64,000 nucleotides of DNA from the NCBI RefSeq assembly GCF_035917575.1, contig NZ_CP109090.1, positions 6,014,001 through 6,078,000 of the forward strand. The letters run 5' to 3'. A model generated the notes under the pieces. It made no database searches, was not told where the DNA came from, and saw only the letters and a list, made by a program, of their open reading frames with translations. Position numbers and translations under genes: made by a program. The DNA comes from Streptomyces sp. NBC_01788 (GTDB lineage: Bacteria; Actinomycetota; Actinomycetes; Streptomycetales; Streptomycetaceae). Below are positions 7,740 to 16,232 of the stretch, piece by piece; position 1 is the stretch's first letter, and every line of letters begins with the position of its first letter.

Positions 7740-8879
7740 ATGCCCGCATTCTCACTCGAACCGGAACAGGCTGCCTGGTGCGCCGAGTTGCGCACCCTGG
7801 CGGCTGAACGGCTGCGCCCGCTCGCCGAGAAGGGCGAGCCGGGCCACGTCAACCGCGCGCTCCTCGCCGAACTGGGCCGACTCGGCCTGCTGGAGCGCCT
7901 GTTCACCTCCGGCGCCCTCGATCTGTGCCTGATGCGCGAGTCCCTGGCCCACGCCTGCACCGAGGCCGAGACCGCCCTCGCCCTCCAAGGCCTCGGCGCC
8001 CACCCCGTCCATGCCCACGGCACCCACGCACAGCGCGCCCACTGGCTGCCGAGGGCGACGGACGGCAGCGCGGTCGCCGCCTTCGCCCTGAGCGAGCCGG
8101 GCGCGGGCTCGGACGCGGCGGCACTGGCGCTGGCGGCCCGTCCGGACGGCCCCGCCCGCTGGCGGCTCACCGGCGAGAAGTGCTGGATCTCCAACGCCCC
8201 CGAGGCCGACTTCTACACCGTCTTCGCCCGTACGACACCGGACGCGGGCTCCCGCGGCGTGACCGCGTTCCTGGTGCCCGCCGACCGCCCCGGCCTCACC
8301 GGCACCGCGCTGGAGATGCTGTCGCCGCACCCCATCGGCGCGCTCCACTTCGACGGCGTTCCCGTCACGTCCGAGGACGTGATCGGCGAGAGGGACCGCG
8401 GCTTCCGGGTGGCCATGGGCACGCTCAACCTGTTCCGCCCCAGCGTCGGCGCCTTCGCCGTGGGCATGGCTCAGGCGGCGCTGGACGCCACCCTCGTCCA
8501 CACCGCCCGCCGGGACGCCTTCGGCGGCAAGCTGAGGGACCTCCAGACGGTCGCCCACCAGGTCGCCGAGATGGCCCTGCGCACGGAGGCGGCCCGCCTG
8601 ATGGTGTACGCGGCGGCGACGGCGTACGACGAGGGCGCCCCCGGCGTCCCCGGCCGCGCCGCCATGGCGAAGCTCCTCGCCACCGAGACCGCGCAGCACG
8701 TCGTCGACACCGCCGTCCAACTCCACGGCGCCCGCGCCCTGCACCGCGGCCACCTGCTGGAACACCTCTACAGGGAGGTGCGCGCCCCCCGGGTGTACGA
8801 GGGGGCGAGCGAGGTACAGCGGGGAATCATCGCGAAGGAGCTGTACGCGGGGCTGGATGAGCGCGGGGAGGGCCGGTGA
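7740..8879 (+). CDS. Acyl-CoA dehydrogenase family protein
   Basis: Cytoplasmic FAD-dependent enzyme (379 aa, usual length) that introduces a double bond into an acyl-CoA. Visible are FALSEPGAGSDAAAL (about 115-130, FAD/substrate loop), GEKCWISNA, and near the C-terminus VYEGASEVQRGIIAKELY, which carries the catalytic-base glutamate at the medium/short-chain position. ATG 7740 is preceded by GGGAGG at a spacing of 7 nt; in-frame sequence further upstream is only repeat DNA. It is divergent from the ligase and is followed after 79 bp by ridA, probably in one transcript. In an anthraniloyl-CoA route it would oxidise the reduced ring or the chain product downstream of the monooxygenase/reductase; this assignment is inferred. 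Confidence 0.85.
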   Translation: MPAFSLEPEQAAWCAELRTLAAERLRPLAEKGEPGHVNRALLAELGRLGLLERLFTSGALDLCLMRESLAHACTEAETALALQGLGAHPVHAHGTHAQRAHWLPRATDGSAVAAFALSEPGAGSDAAALALAARPDGPARWRLTGEKCWISNAPEADFYTVFARTTPDAGSRGVTAFLVPADRPGLTGTALEMLSPHPIGALHFDGVPVTSEDVIGERDRGFRVAMGTLNLFRPSVGAFAVGMAQAALDATLVHTARRDAFGGKLRDLQTVAHQVAEMALRTEAARLMVYAAATAYDEGAPGVPGRAAMAKLLATETAQHVVDTAVQLHGARALHRGHLLEHLYREVRAPRVYEGASEVQRGIIAKELYAGLDERGEGR

Positions 8880-8897
8880 CCGACTTTTGTGACTGTC

Positions 8898-8967
8898 GAG
8901 CCGCGTACGACCCGGGAGGTCATGTGACCGCCGAGCCGCGTACGACCCTGGAGGCCATGTGACCGCC
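8898..8967 (+). repeat. 35-bp tandem duplication of the ridA initiation region
   Basis: Copies 8898-8932 and 8933-8967 differ at only two positions. Each carries GGAGG and ATGTGACCGCC, so the SD and start codon context of ridA are present twice. Confidence 0.9.
8924..8962 (+). CDS. Possible 12-codon leader ORF coupled to ridA
   Basis: Created by the 35-bp duplication. A GTG at 8924 with GGGAGG upstream opens a 12-codon frame ending in TGA at 8960-8962, which overlaps the ridA GTG (8959). If translated it would couple initiation at ridA. It may equally be an accidental by-product of the duplication; no similarity is recognisable. Confidence 0.25.
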   Translation: MTAEPRTTLEAM

Positions 8968-9363
8968 GACCGTGTGAACCCTCCCGTCCTGTCCCCGCCC
9001 ACCGGCTTCTCGCACGCGGTGGTCGCCACCGGCTCACGGCTGGTGTTCCTGGCGGGCCAGACGTCGCTGGACGCCGACGGCAAGGTGGTCGGAGAGACCC
9101 TGCCCGAGCAGTTCGAGCGGGCGCTGACCAACCTGCTGACCGCGCTGGCGGCGGCCGGCGGCACCGCGTCGGACCTGGCCAGGGTCACGGTGTACACCAC
9201 GGACGTCGCCGCCTACCGAGCCCGCGCCGCCGAACTCGGCCGCATATGGCGCCGGTTGGCGGGCCGCGACTACCCCGCGATGGCCGTGGTCGGGATCGTA
9301 CGGCTGTGGGACGAGCGCGCCCTGGTGGAACTCGACGGCTTCGCGGTACTGGGCGAGGGCTGA
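8959..9363 (+). CDS. RidA/YjgF/Rid family enamine/imine deaminase
   Basis: Cytoplasmic 134-residue Rid-fold protein, expected to be trimeric, hydrolysing enamines or imines to ketones with release of ammonia. Seen: FSHAVVATGSRLVFLAGQTS near the N-terminus, QFERALTNLLTAL, the SDLARVTVYTTD stretch and VELDGFAVL at the end. The arginine that binds the substrate carboxylate in canonical RidA (in the P-A-R turn) is replaced by methionine (YPAMAVVGI), so the substrate is probably not a free imino acid. Next to a 2-aminobenzoyl-CoA-type monooxygenase this suggests deamination of a ring enamine held as CoA thioester. GTG 8959 has GGAGG a few bases upstream, inside the duplicated segment. Confidence 0.8.
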   Translation: MTADRVNPPVLSPPTGFSHAVVATGSRLVFLAGQTSLDADGKVVGETLPEQFERALTNLLTALAAAGGTASDLARVTVYTTDVAAYRARAAELGRIWRRLAGRDYPAMAVVGIVRLWDERALVELDGFAVLGEG

Positions 9364-9487
9364 TCGGGCGGTGTCGGCCAAGTGGTCGACGGGCACGCGC
9401 CGCCGAAGAGTGAGGATCGCGGCCAACGCCGAGGACGCCGGGTACGAGTGGAAGCTCGTGTTCACCAGCCACCCGGGAGGTTCTTCC

Positions 9488-9913
9488 ATGCCCCTGCGTC
9501 CCGTACTCGGAGCCCTGGGCGCGGCGGCGGCCGCCGTGCTCACGCTGGGCACACCCGCGACGGCCGCTCCGGACGCCAACCTGACCATCGACCAGACGGC
9601 CCGCCTGTCGGCGGACGGCACCGTGACCGTCTACGGCACCTACCGCTGCTTCGACGCGAACGGCCTGGTCTTCGTCGGCGCCGCCATCAGCCAGGACCCG
9701 TCGGCCACCCGTTACGGCATCGGCGGCACGCGTGCCGTGTGCGACGGCGCCTACCACCGCTGGCACAACTCCGGCACGGTGACGCCGAACCGGCTCACCC
9801 CCGGCCCGGCCCGCGTCGAGGCCGCCCTCGTCGAACTCCGCTCCCACAGCGGCCTGCCCCTGCCCGACGTCCACGCCGCACGCCATCGGGACGTGGTACT
9901 GGTCGCAGACTGA
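9488..9913 (+). CDS. Small secreted protein (DUF6299-like)
   Basis: 142-residue protein with a Sec signal peptide: MPLRPVLGALG, then an alanine/valine-rich core and a cleavage site after PATAA (about residue 28). The mature part is a compact beta-rich domain containing two cysteines (YRCF and AVCDG) that could form a disulfide, and a GTVTVYGTYRC repeat-like strand. It resembles the DUF6299 family of small streptomycete secreted proteins, whose function is unknown. ATG 9488 is supported by GGGAGG at a spacing of 7 nt. It stands alone, convergent with the cupin gene across a strong terminator. Confidence 0.75.
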   Translation: MPLRPVLGALGAAAAAVLTLGTPATAAPDANLTIDQTARLSADGTVTVYGTYRCFDANGLVFVGAAISQDPSATRYGIGGTRAVCDGAYHRWHNSGTVTPNRLTPGPARVEAALVELRSHSGLPLPDVHAARHRDVVLVAD

Positions 9914-9922
9914 ACCCACACC

Positions 9923-9956
9923 GGGCTGCCCGGCACCAGCGGGTGCCGGGCAGCCC
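9923..9956. terminator. Bidirectional hairpin terminator
   Basis: Perfect 15-bp stem GGGCTGCCCGGCACC / GGTGCCGGGCAGCCC with an AGCG loop, between convergent genes. Confidence 0.85.
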
Positions 9957-10011
9957 AGGTATCCCGTCCGGACCCTCGGCGTACGAACTGGTCACGGACA
10001 GGGCCGGCCGG

Positions 10012-10497
10012 TCAGTTGCCGACGGCCTCCGTGATGTCCCAGTAGGCGAGGTAGTCCGAGTTCTCCCCTTCGGGGTTGGAACCGTAGACGGCGAACATGC
10101 GGGCGTACTCCGGTGCCCAGTACCGACCGGTCTCGCCCTTGGCGACCAGCGCCGCGTCACCGGGACGCAGGACCACTGTCGTCCCGCCGCTCTCGATGTG
10201 CAGCTCGCCTTCGATGACGTAGTTGAGCTCGTCGTGCGGGTGGCGGTCGGACCAGCCCGCCCGGGTCAGGCTCCACTCGGAGACCGAGTACTCGCTGCCG
10301 CCGTCGACCGGCGGGATGATCCAGCGGCTGCGCATCCCTCCTGTCGCCGCGTTGAGGGGACGCAGTTCGCTCGGCCGCCAGACCGCGATGCCGTCGTTCT
10401 GCGTCGCGGTGGCCAGCCGGTCCTCGCGGGCCGCACGGGGTTCGCGCGGTGTGGTTCCCGGGCCGCTCTCCGGCCGCGTGCTGTCTTGCTGGGTCAC
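10012..10497 (-). CDS. Cupin-domain protein
   Basis: 161-residue cytoplasmic protein with a single cupin barrel in the second half: HPHDELNYVIEGELHIESGG gives the first cupin motif (two histidines and a glutamate as potential metal ligands), then LRPGDAALVAKGETGRYWAPEYARM as the second. The first 40 residues are charged and probably flexible. The SD AAGGAGG directly precedes the ATG. It is the last gene of the operon that starts at the TorT-like binding protein, 53 nt after the aldehyde dehydrogenase. It might be an isomerase, dioxygenase or lyase handling an intermediate of the imported compound, or a sensor. The reaction cannot be determined. Confidence 0.75.
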   Translation of the reverse strand: MTQQDSTRPESGPGTTPREPRAAREDRLATATQNDGIAVWRPSELRPLNAATGGMRSRWIIPPVDGGSEYSVSEWSLTRAGWSDRHPHDELNYVIEGELHIESGGTTVVLRPGDAALVAKGETGRYWAPEYARMFAVYGSNPEGENSDYLAYWDITEAVGN

Positions 10498-10550
10498 GGG
10501 TGTGCCTCCTTGTCCTTTGCCTCTCGCGGGTCAGCCGGGTCGTCGTCGGC

Positions 10551-11996
10551 TCAGCCCGCGAGGGAGGCCATCACGTGCTTCACGCGGGTGTAGTCCTCGA
10601 ACCCGTACTGCGACAGGTCCTTGCCGTATCCGGAGTGCTTGAAGCCGCCGTGCGGCATCTCGGCGACGAGCGGGATGTGGGTGTTGATCCAGACGCAGCC
10701 GAAGTCCAGGTCGCGGCTGAACCGCAGGGCGCGGCCGATGTCCGAGGTCCACACCGAGGACGCCAGGCCGTACGGCACGTCGTTGGCCAGCGTCAGGGCG
10801 GACTCCTCGTCGGGGAACTCCTGCACGGTGATGACCGGTCCGAACACCTCGTGCTGGACCAGTTCGTCGTCCTGCCGCAGTCCGGAGACCACGGTCGGAG
10901 CGTAGTGGAAGCCCTCCTCGCCCAGCCGATGGCCGCCGGTGTGCAGGGTGGCATGGTCGGGGAGCCGGTCGAGGAAGGCGGCGACCCGCTCGAAGTGGCG
11001 CGCGCTGTTGAGCGCCGGCATCAGGGCGTCCTCGCTGTGCACGCCGACCGCGTGTGTCGTGACGATGTTCCTGGCCTGCTCGGTGAGGGCGGCCACGAGG
11101 TCGGCGTGGACGGACGGCGCGGCCAGGACCCGGGTGGCGGCCGTGCAGTCCTGACCTGCGTTGAAGAACGCCGCGATGGCGATGGCCTCGGCAGCGGCCG
11201 CGACGTCGGCGTCGTCGAACACGACGACCGGTGCTTTGCCTCCGAGTTCGAGGTGAACACGCTTGACGTCACCAGCTGCTGCCGCCGCCACTTGCTGCCC
11301 GGCGCCGACCGAGCCGGTGATGGCGACCATCTCGGGACGTGGGTGGGACACCAGCGCGCGGCCCGTGTCACGGTCACCGCACACCACGTTGAGCACACCC
11401 GGCGGCAGGAACTCGGCGGCGATCTCGGCAAGCAGCAGCGTGGAGGCCGGCGTCGTGTCGCTGGGCTTGAGGACGACCGTGTTCCCGGCGGCGATCGCGG
11501 GCGCGAACTTCCAGACGGCCATCATCATCGGGTAGTTCCAGGGGGCGACCTGGCCGATGACGCCGACCGGTTCCCGGCGGATCCACGAGGTGTGGTCGGC
11601 CATGTACTCGCCGGCCGCCTTGCCTTCGAGCTGGCGGGCGGCCCCGGCGAAGAACCGCAGGTGGTCGGCCATCGGCGGGATCTCCTCGGCGGCCGTCAAC
11701 GGGATCGGCTTGCCGGTGTTGCGGGACTCGGCGGCGACCAGGTCGGCGGACCGGGCCTCCACCGCGTCGGCGATCCCGAGGAGCGCCCTCTGCCGTTCGG
11801 CGGGCGTCGTGCGGCGCCAGTCGGTGAACGCCGCCGACGCGGCCTCGTACGCCTGGTCGAGGTCGGCGCGCCCCGAGACGGGCGCGGTGGCGAAGACGGC
11901 GCCGGTGGTGGGGTCGACCAGGTCGCTGGTGACGCCGTCGGCGGTGTCGGTGTACGCGCCGCCCACGAAGTTGCGCAGGTGCTGCTTCTCGCTCAA
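10551..11996 (-). CDS. NAD(P)-dependent aldehyde dehydrogenase
   Basis: Cytoplasmic 481-residue ALDH-superfamily enzyme. Seen: Rossmann segment APWNYPMMMAVWKFAPAIAAG (about 150-170), the glutamate motif LELGGKAPVVV, the catalytic cysteine in FNAGQDCTAATR (about 285) and EVFGPVITV. The sequence lies in the betaine-aldehyde / gamma-aminobutyraldehyde dehydrogenase part of the family (FNAGQDC, HSGYGKDLS). It probably oxidises an aldehyde derived from the compound imported by the upstream ABC transporter. It follows the permease after 92 nt in the same direction and precedes the cupin gene. Confidence 0.85.
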   Translation of the reverse strand: MSEKQHLRNFVGGAYTDTADGVTSDLVDPTTGAVFATAPVSGRADLDQAYEAASAAFTDWRRTTPAERQRALLGIADAVEARSADLVAAESRNTGKPIPLTAAEEIPPMADHLRFFAGAARQLEGKAAGEYMADHTSWIRREPVGVIGQVAPWNYPMMMAVWKFAPAIAAGNTVVLKPSDTTPASTLLLAEIAAEFLPPGVLNVVCGDRDTGRALVSHPRPEMVAITGSVGAGQQVAAAAAGDVKRVHLELGGKAPVVVFDDADVAAAAEAIAIAAFFNAGQDCTAATRVLAAPSVHADLVAALTEQARNIVTTHAVGVHSEDALMPALNSARHFERVAAFLDRLPDHATLHTGGHRLGEEGFHYAPTVVSGLRQDDELVQHEVFGPVITVQEFPDEESALTLANDVPYGLASSVWTSDIGRALRFSRDLDFGCVWINTHIPLVAEMPHGGFKHSGYGKDLSQYGFEDYTRVKHVMASLAG

Positions 11997-12088
11997 GGGG
12001 TTCTCCGTAAGGTGTCGAAACGTTTCGCCGGTGTCGGCGGTACGGTCGGATGTTCCGCGCGGGGGCGCGGTCGGGTGGACTCGCGGGG

Positions 12089-13126
12089 TCAGGCCAGCCG
12101 CATACGCTTTCTGAGCCGGTCCACGAGCAGCGCGGTCACCAGCAGGGCGCCGAGCAGGATCTGCTGGACGTAGCTCTGGACCCGGATCAGGTCCATGCCG
12201 TTGCTGAGCAGGACGAGGAAGAGGGCACCCATGAGCACGCCGGACACCCGGCCCTCGCCGCCGTCGAGTGTCACTCCGCCGAGTACGGCCGCGATGATCG
12301 ACATCAACGGGTACTGCACACCGACGTTCGCCTCGCCCGTGGACATCCGGGCGGTCAGCATGAGCCCGACCAGCGCGGCGAGCAGACTTCCGATGATCAT
12401 GACGGTGAAGAGGGTGCGGCGCACGTTGACGCCGGACTGGAACGCGGCGCTCTCGTTGCCGCCGACCGCGTACGCCTGGCGGCCGACGCGCGTCCAGTTG
12501 AGGAAGACGTAGGCCGCGCCGAGGGCGATCAGCAGGACAACCGTGGGGAACGGCACGCCGAGCACCATCGAGGTTCCGAACTGCCGGGAGAACTCAGGAG
12601 GCAGGCCTACCACGGGCGTTCCACCGGACAGCATCAGGGCCGCGCCGGAGGCCACCGAGGCCATGCCCAGGGTCACCATGAACGCGGAGATCCGGAACAC
12701 GGCGATGAGCAGGGCGTTGACGAGTCCGACGACGAGCCCGACCGCGATGCCCGCGAGGCAGCCCAGCAGGATCGCCGTCCCCGGGTCGCCGGGAGCGACC
12801 GAGGTCATCACGGTGGCGCTGACGATGGAGGACAGCGCGACGCAGGCGCCGTTCGACAGGTCGTAGTGACGGGTGATCAGGTACAGCATCTGGCCGATGG
12901 CGACGATGCCCAGGAAACTGAGCTGCCGGCCGACGTTGGTGATGTTCGCCGAGGCGATGAACCGGGGTTCGATCACGGCGAAGGTGATGATCAGCGCCAG
13001 CAGCAGCACGGGCAGGATGCCCCAGCGGACGAAGAGGCGCCGGAGCAGGGCGCCCGCTCCGGCGGGCGGCGGCACGGCGGGTGCCGTCGGCAGCTCCTGG
13101 ACGGGCGGTCTCTGGGTCTCGGTCAC
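12089..13126 (-). CDS. ABC transporter permease, RbsC/sugar type
   Basis: Inner-membrane permease of the ribose/galactose (CUT2) type, 345 aa, with eight to ten hydrophobic segments. The conserved cytoplasmic loop reads TRVGRQAYAVGGNESAAFQSGVNV. The strongly conserved motif near TM3 (usually GxIDLSVG in sugar permeases) reads ITRHYDLSNGACVALSS here, so the usual glutamate/isoleucine and serine-valine positions are altered, which may reflect a non-sugar substrate. GTG 13126 overlaps the ATPase stop (GTGA). It works with the two preceding genes as an importer. Confidence 0.85.
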   Translation of the reverse strand: MTETQRPPVQELPTAPAVPPPAGAGALLRRLFVRWGILPVLLLALIITFAVIEPRFIASANITNVGRQLSFLGIVAIGQMLYLITRHYDLSNGACVALSSIVSATVMTSVAPGDPGTAILLGCLAGIAVGLVVGLVNALLIAVFRISAFMVTLGMASVASGAALMLSGGTPVVGLPPEFSRQFGTSMVLGVPFPTVVLLIALGAAYVFLNWTRVGRQAYAVGGNESAAFQSGVNVRRTLFTVMIIGSLLAALVGLMLTARMSTGEANVGVQYPLMSIIAAVLGGVTLDGGEGRVSGVLMGALFLVLLSNGMDLIRVQSYVQQILLGALLVTALLVDRLRKRMRLA

Positions 13127-14694
13127 GATGTCGTTCCGGTCTCTTGAGGGAAGAAGTGGGGCAGCACGATCTCCTCGGCGAGCTGGTCGCCGGAGAGTTC
13201 CGCGGCGACCCGGCCCTCGGTGATCACATAGAGGCGGTGGGCGAGGTTGAGCACCTCGGGCAGGTCGGAGGAGATCAGCAGGACACCCGCGCCGGAATCG
13301 ACGAGGTCGCGTATCGCCGCGTAGATGTCGGCGCGGGCGCCGACATCCACGCCGGCGGTCGGCTCGTCGAAGACGTGCAGTCTGTAGGGCCGGGTGAAGC
13401 CGCGGGCCAGTACGATCTTCTGCTGGTTGCCGCCGGAGAAAGTGAGCGGCAGCGCCTCCGGCCGCATCGGGCGCAGCGTGAGACGGTCGAGGACGGCGGT
13501 GGTGTCCCGGCGCTCCGCGCGGCGCCGGAGGAACCCGCGGCCGGTCCAACTGCCCAGCGCCGACAGGGACACGTTCTCGGCGGCGGGCCGGACGCCGATC
13601 AGACCGTCGCGCTTGCGGTCCGCCGGGTAGTACATGACGCCTTCGGCGATATGCCGGGCGGGAGTCGCCCGGGGGCCGAGGGATCTGCCCCGGATCAGCA
13701 CTTCGCCCGCGTCGAGGCGGGCCAGGCCGAAGCAGAGCCGTCCGATCGTCCCCTTGCCCGATCCGACCAGGCCGGCGAGTCCGACGATCTCCCCGGCCCG
13801 CACGGTCAGGTCGACGCCGCGCACGTCTTCGCCGCTGACGCCGCGCAACTCCAGGACAGGGGCGCCCGGCCGGTGGTGGATCTCCGGGAAGAGGGCGTCC
13901 AGTCTGCGGCCCGTCATCAGGGTGACCAGGCCGTCGTCGTCGATCTCGTCGAGCGGACAGGTCCGCACATGGGCGCCGTCGCGCAGGACGGTGACCACAT
14001 CGCCGATGGCGCGGATCTCCTTCATCCGGTGGGTGATGTAGATGACGGCGAGCCCTTCCCGGCGCAATCCGCGTACCAGCGTGAACAGCCGGTCGGTCTC
14101 CTCGTCGGTGAGGGAGGCGGTGGGTTCGTCGAGGATCAGCACCTTCGCCGAGTCCTGGAGGGCACGGGCGATCTCCACGATCTGCTGCTCCGCCCGGCGC
14201 AGATCGCCGGTGACCGCGTCGGGCCGGATGGCGGAGCCGACGCGGCGAAGCGCCTGCTCCGCGACGCGCCGCCGCTCGCGCCGGGAGATCATCCCTGCGC
14301 GGCCCGGCTCCCGGCCCAGCGTCAGGTTCTCGGCGACCGTCAACTGCGGAACCAGCGCGGGGTCCTGGAACACCGCTGTGACGCCCAGCTCCCGTGCCTG
14401 CTGGGGGCTCGACGCGCTGGCAGCGACGCCGTCGACGAGCACCGTGCCCTCGTCCGCCCGGTGCACGCCGGCGAGGATCTTGATGAGGGTCGATTTCCCG
14501 GCGCCGTTCTCCCCGAACAGGACATGGACCTGTCCCGGCAGGAAGTCCACACTCACGTCGCGCAGCGCGGTGACGGCCTGAAAACGCTTCGTCAGGTCCC
14601 GTATGGAGAGCGTGGGCCGGGGCGGCTGGAGCGCCGGGCCGGTGCCCGCCGCCGGCGACGCTGGTTGCGTGGTCATGGACGAACGCCCCTTCAT
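13123..14694 (-). CDS. ABC transporter ATP-binding protein with two ABC domains, RbsA/MglA type
   Basis: About 520 residues, duplicated nucleotide-binding domain as in sugar CUT2 importers. Domain 1 has Walker A GENGAGKSTL, a signature RRAEQQIVEIAR lacking the usual LSGG serine, and Walker B VLILDEPTAS. Domain 2 has an altered Walker A (GLVGSGKGTIGR) and the signature FSGGNQQKIVLARGF. Two starts are possible: ATG 14694 overlaps the binding-protein stop (ATGA), while ATG 14676 has AAGGGG 9 nt upstream; both are in frame. It drives uptake through the permease at 12089-13126. Confidence 0.85.
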   Translation of the reverse strand: MKGRSSMTTQPASPAAGTGPALQPPRPTLSIRDLTKRFQAVTALRDVSVDFLPGQVHVLFGENGAGKSTLIKILAGVHRADEGTVLVDGVAASASSPQQARELGVTAVFQDPALVPQLTVAENLTLGREPGRAGMISRRERRRVAEQALRRVGSAIRPDAVTGDLRRAEQQIVEIARALQDSAKVLILDEPTASLTDEETDRLFTLVRGLRREGLAVIYITHRMKEIRAIGDVVTVLRDGAHVRTCPLDEIDDDGLVTLMTGRRLDALFPEIHHRPGAPVLELRGVSGEDVRGVDLTVRAGEIVGLAGLVGSGKGTIGRLCFGLARLDAGEVLIRGRSLGPRATPARHIAEGVMYYPADRKRDGLIGVRPAAENVSLSALGSWTGRGFLRRRAERRDTTAVLDRLTLRPMRPEALPLTFSGGNQQKIVLARGFTRPYRLHVFDEPTAGVDVGARADIYAAIRDLVDSGAGVLLISSDLPEVLNLAHRLYVITEGRVAAELSGDQLAEEIVLPHFFPQETGTTS

Positions 14695-15917
14695 CTGACG
14701 TTGAAGACGGGCCGGAAACCCGCCGACGGAAGGTTCAGTTCCTGGACCAGCTCGCTGAGGTTGTCGGCCTTCGCCCCGGCAGCCGGGCCGCAGATCACCT
14801 GCGCGTTGGTACCGATGTAGGGACCGCCGACAAACGGCTTGTTCTCCAGCACGCGCAACGCCATGTCCATCGCGATGCGGGACAGGATCAGGTCGTTGCC
14901 CGCGCTGGCGCAGGTGGCGTCCCCAGACTTCAGCAGCGCGTACACATCAGGCGTGAAGTAGTACGAGGCGGTGCGGACCTTGCGGCTCAGACCCCGTTCC
15001 TTCAGTACCCCGTGGGCCGCGTCGGCCGTGGTGGCGCTCCCGAGGACGTAGTCCATCCCGGGGTAGGCGCCGAGGGCGTTCTCCACCAGGTTGAGCTGGG
15101 TGTCCTTGCCGGTGTCGCCGTACTTGGTGCCGAGCACCCTGATGTCGCTCCCCTTGGCCTGGTCCTTGAAGCAGGACATCAACTGCTCCAGGGAACCGAC
15201 TCCCGAAGGACCGGGGAACCAGACGCCGTTGACAGGATCGCCTTGCGCCTTGAGGTACTTCGCGAGGCTGCCGCCGAGCGTGCAGTAGTCGAACAGGGCC
15301 CGGCCGTGCACCTTCTTGGAAGTGACGCCGTTGACTGTGTCGATCACGACGACGCCCTGGTCGGCGATCTCCTCGATCTTCGGGTTCAGCGCCTCGTTGC
15401 TCACCGCGCCGATCAGCACCGCGTCGGCGCCCTTTGCCACGCAGTTGGAGAGCTGGTCGAGCTGTTTGCCGACCTCGGTATAACCGCCCGCCTCGTACAC
15501 CTGGAGGTGGACGCCGGTGCGCTTGGCCTCGGCGACCAGGGCCTCGTTCTGCCCCAGCCAGTAGGGGTCCTTGACGTGGGGGAGCAGGGCGCACACCGTC
15601 CAGTCGCCCTTGATCTGGTCCTTGGGCAACGGGGTGTAGACGCCCGGTGTGCGGTGGCCGTCGCAGCCGGGTGACGCACAGTCGATCACCTGGACGGGAA
15701 CAGCCCAGTCCTTCTTGGTCACAGCCGCCCGCAGCGCGTCCGGGGTGTTCTTCGCGGGGTCGGCGAACAGGCCGGCCGCCTGGGCCGGGGCGGGCTTGGG
15801 CGAGGGCTGGTCCCTGCCGGCCGCACGCGAACCTTCCTGGGAGCAAGCAGCGAGTCCTAGCGAGCAGGCCACGGCGGCGGCCAGCAGCGCACGCCGGCGG
15901 GGAAGGTTGGTTGCCAT
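14691..15917 (-). CDS. TorT-like periplasmic-binding lipoprotein of an ABC importer
   Basis: 408-residue extracytoplasmic lipoprotein with lipobox LGLAACS (lipidated cysteine near residue 25). The mature part aligns by eye, from memory, with Escherichia coli TorT, the TMAO-sensing binding protein: TVCALLPHVKDPYWLGQNEA, VYEAGGYTEVGKQ, the L-x-x-C-x-x-x-GADAVLIG block, and the C-terminal GFRPVFNV. TorT proteins are relatives of ribose-binding proteins that recognise TMAO or similar small amines and signal to a histidine kinase. Here the gene instead heads an operon for an ABC ATPase and permease, so it most likely delivers ligand for import. The ligand is unknown; an N-oxide, quaternary amine or related small molecule is an inference. 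Confidence 0.8.
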   Translation of the reverse strand: MATNLPRRRALLAAAVACSLGLAACSQEGSRAAGRDQPSPKPAPAQAAGLFADPAKNTPDALRAAVTKKDWAVPVQVIDCASPGCDGHRTPGVYTPLPKDQIKGDWTVCALLPHVKDPYWLGQNEALVAEAKRTGVHLQVYEAGGYTEVGKQLDQLSNCVAKGADAVLIGAVSNEALNPKIEEIADQGVVVIDTVNGVTSKKVHGRALFDYCTLGGSLAKYLKAQGDPVNGVWFPGPSGVGSLEQLMSCFKDQAKGSDIRVLGTKYGDTGKDTQLNLVENALGAYPGMDYVLGSATTADAAHGVLKERGLSRKVRTASYYFTPDVYALLKSGDATCASAGNDLILSRIAMDMALRVLENKPFVGGPYIGTNAQVICGPAAGAKADNLSELVQELNLPSAGFRPVFNVR

Positions 15918-16022
15918 GTGCTGTGCACCTCGTGGATCAGCGGGCCGTAGCCCGGGGGATGGACGCGCAGTGGCGCGCGGGCGGGGTGATGCGGGGTGGG
16001 CAGCCGCACGCGGAGTTGCGGC

Positions 16023-16058
16023 GTTGGGGCAGTTGGGTCAGTTGGGGCAATTGGACAG
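16023..16058. repeat. 9-bp tandem repeat, four copies
   Basis: GTTGGGGCA, GTTGGGTCA, GTTGGGGCA and ATTGGACAG follow without gaps, about 110 bp upstream of the TorT-like gene. Confidence 0.8.
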
Positions 16059-16232
16059 GCGATGGCGCAACGTGTCGTAGGTGCCCGTCCTCGCAGCCTC
16101 AGGCGGTGGCCCTGGGAAGTCGAGACACGGTCGGATCCGGCTTCCAACGGGCGGCCGTGTGGGCTGCGTTGGCCCGCTGACCAGGGAAGGAAGCTGCCCG
16201 GAGAACGTCGTTTGGGGCGTCTTGTGTCCGGG

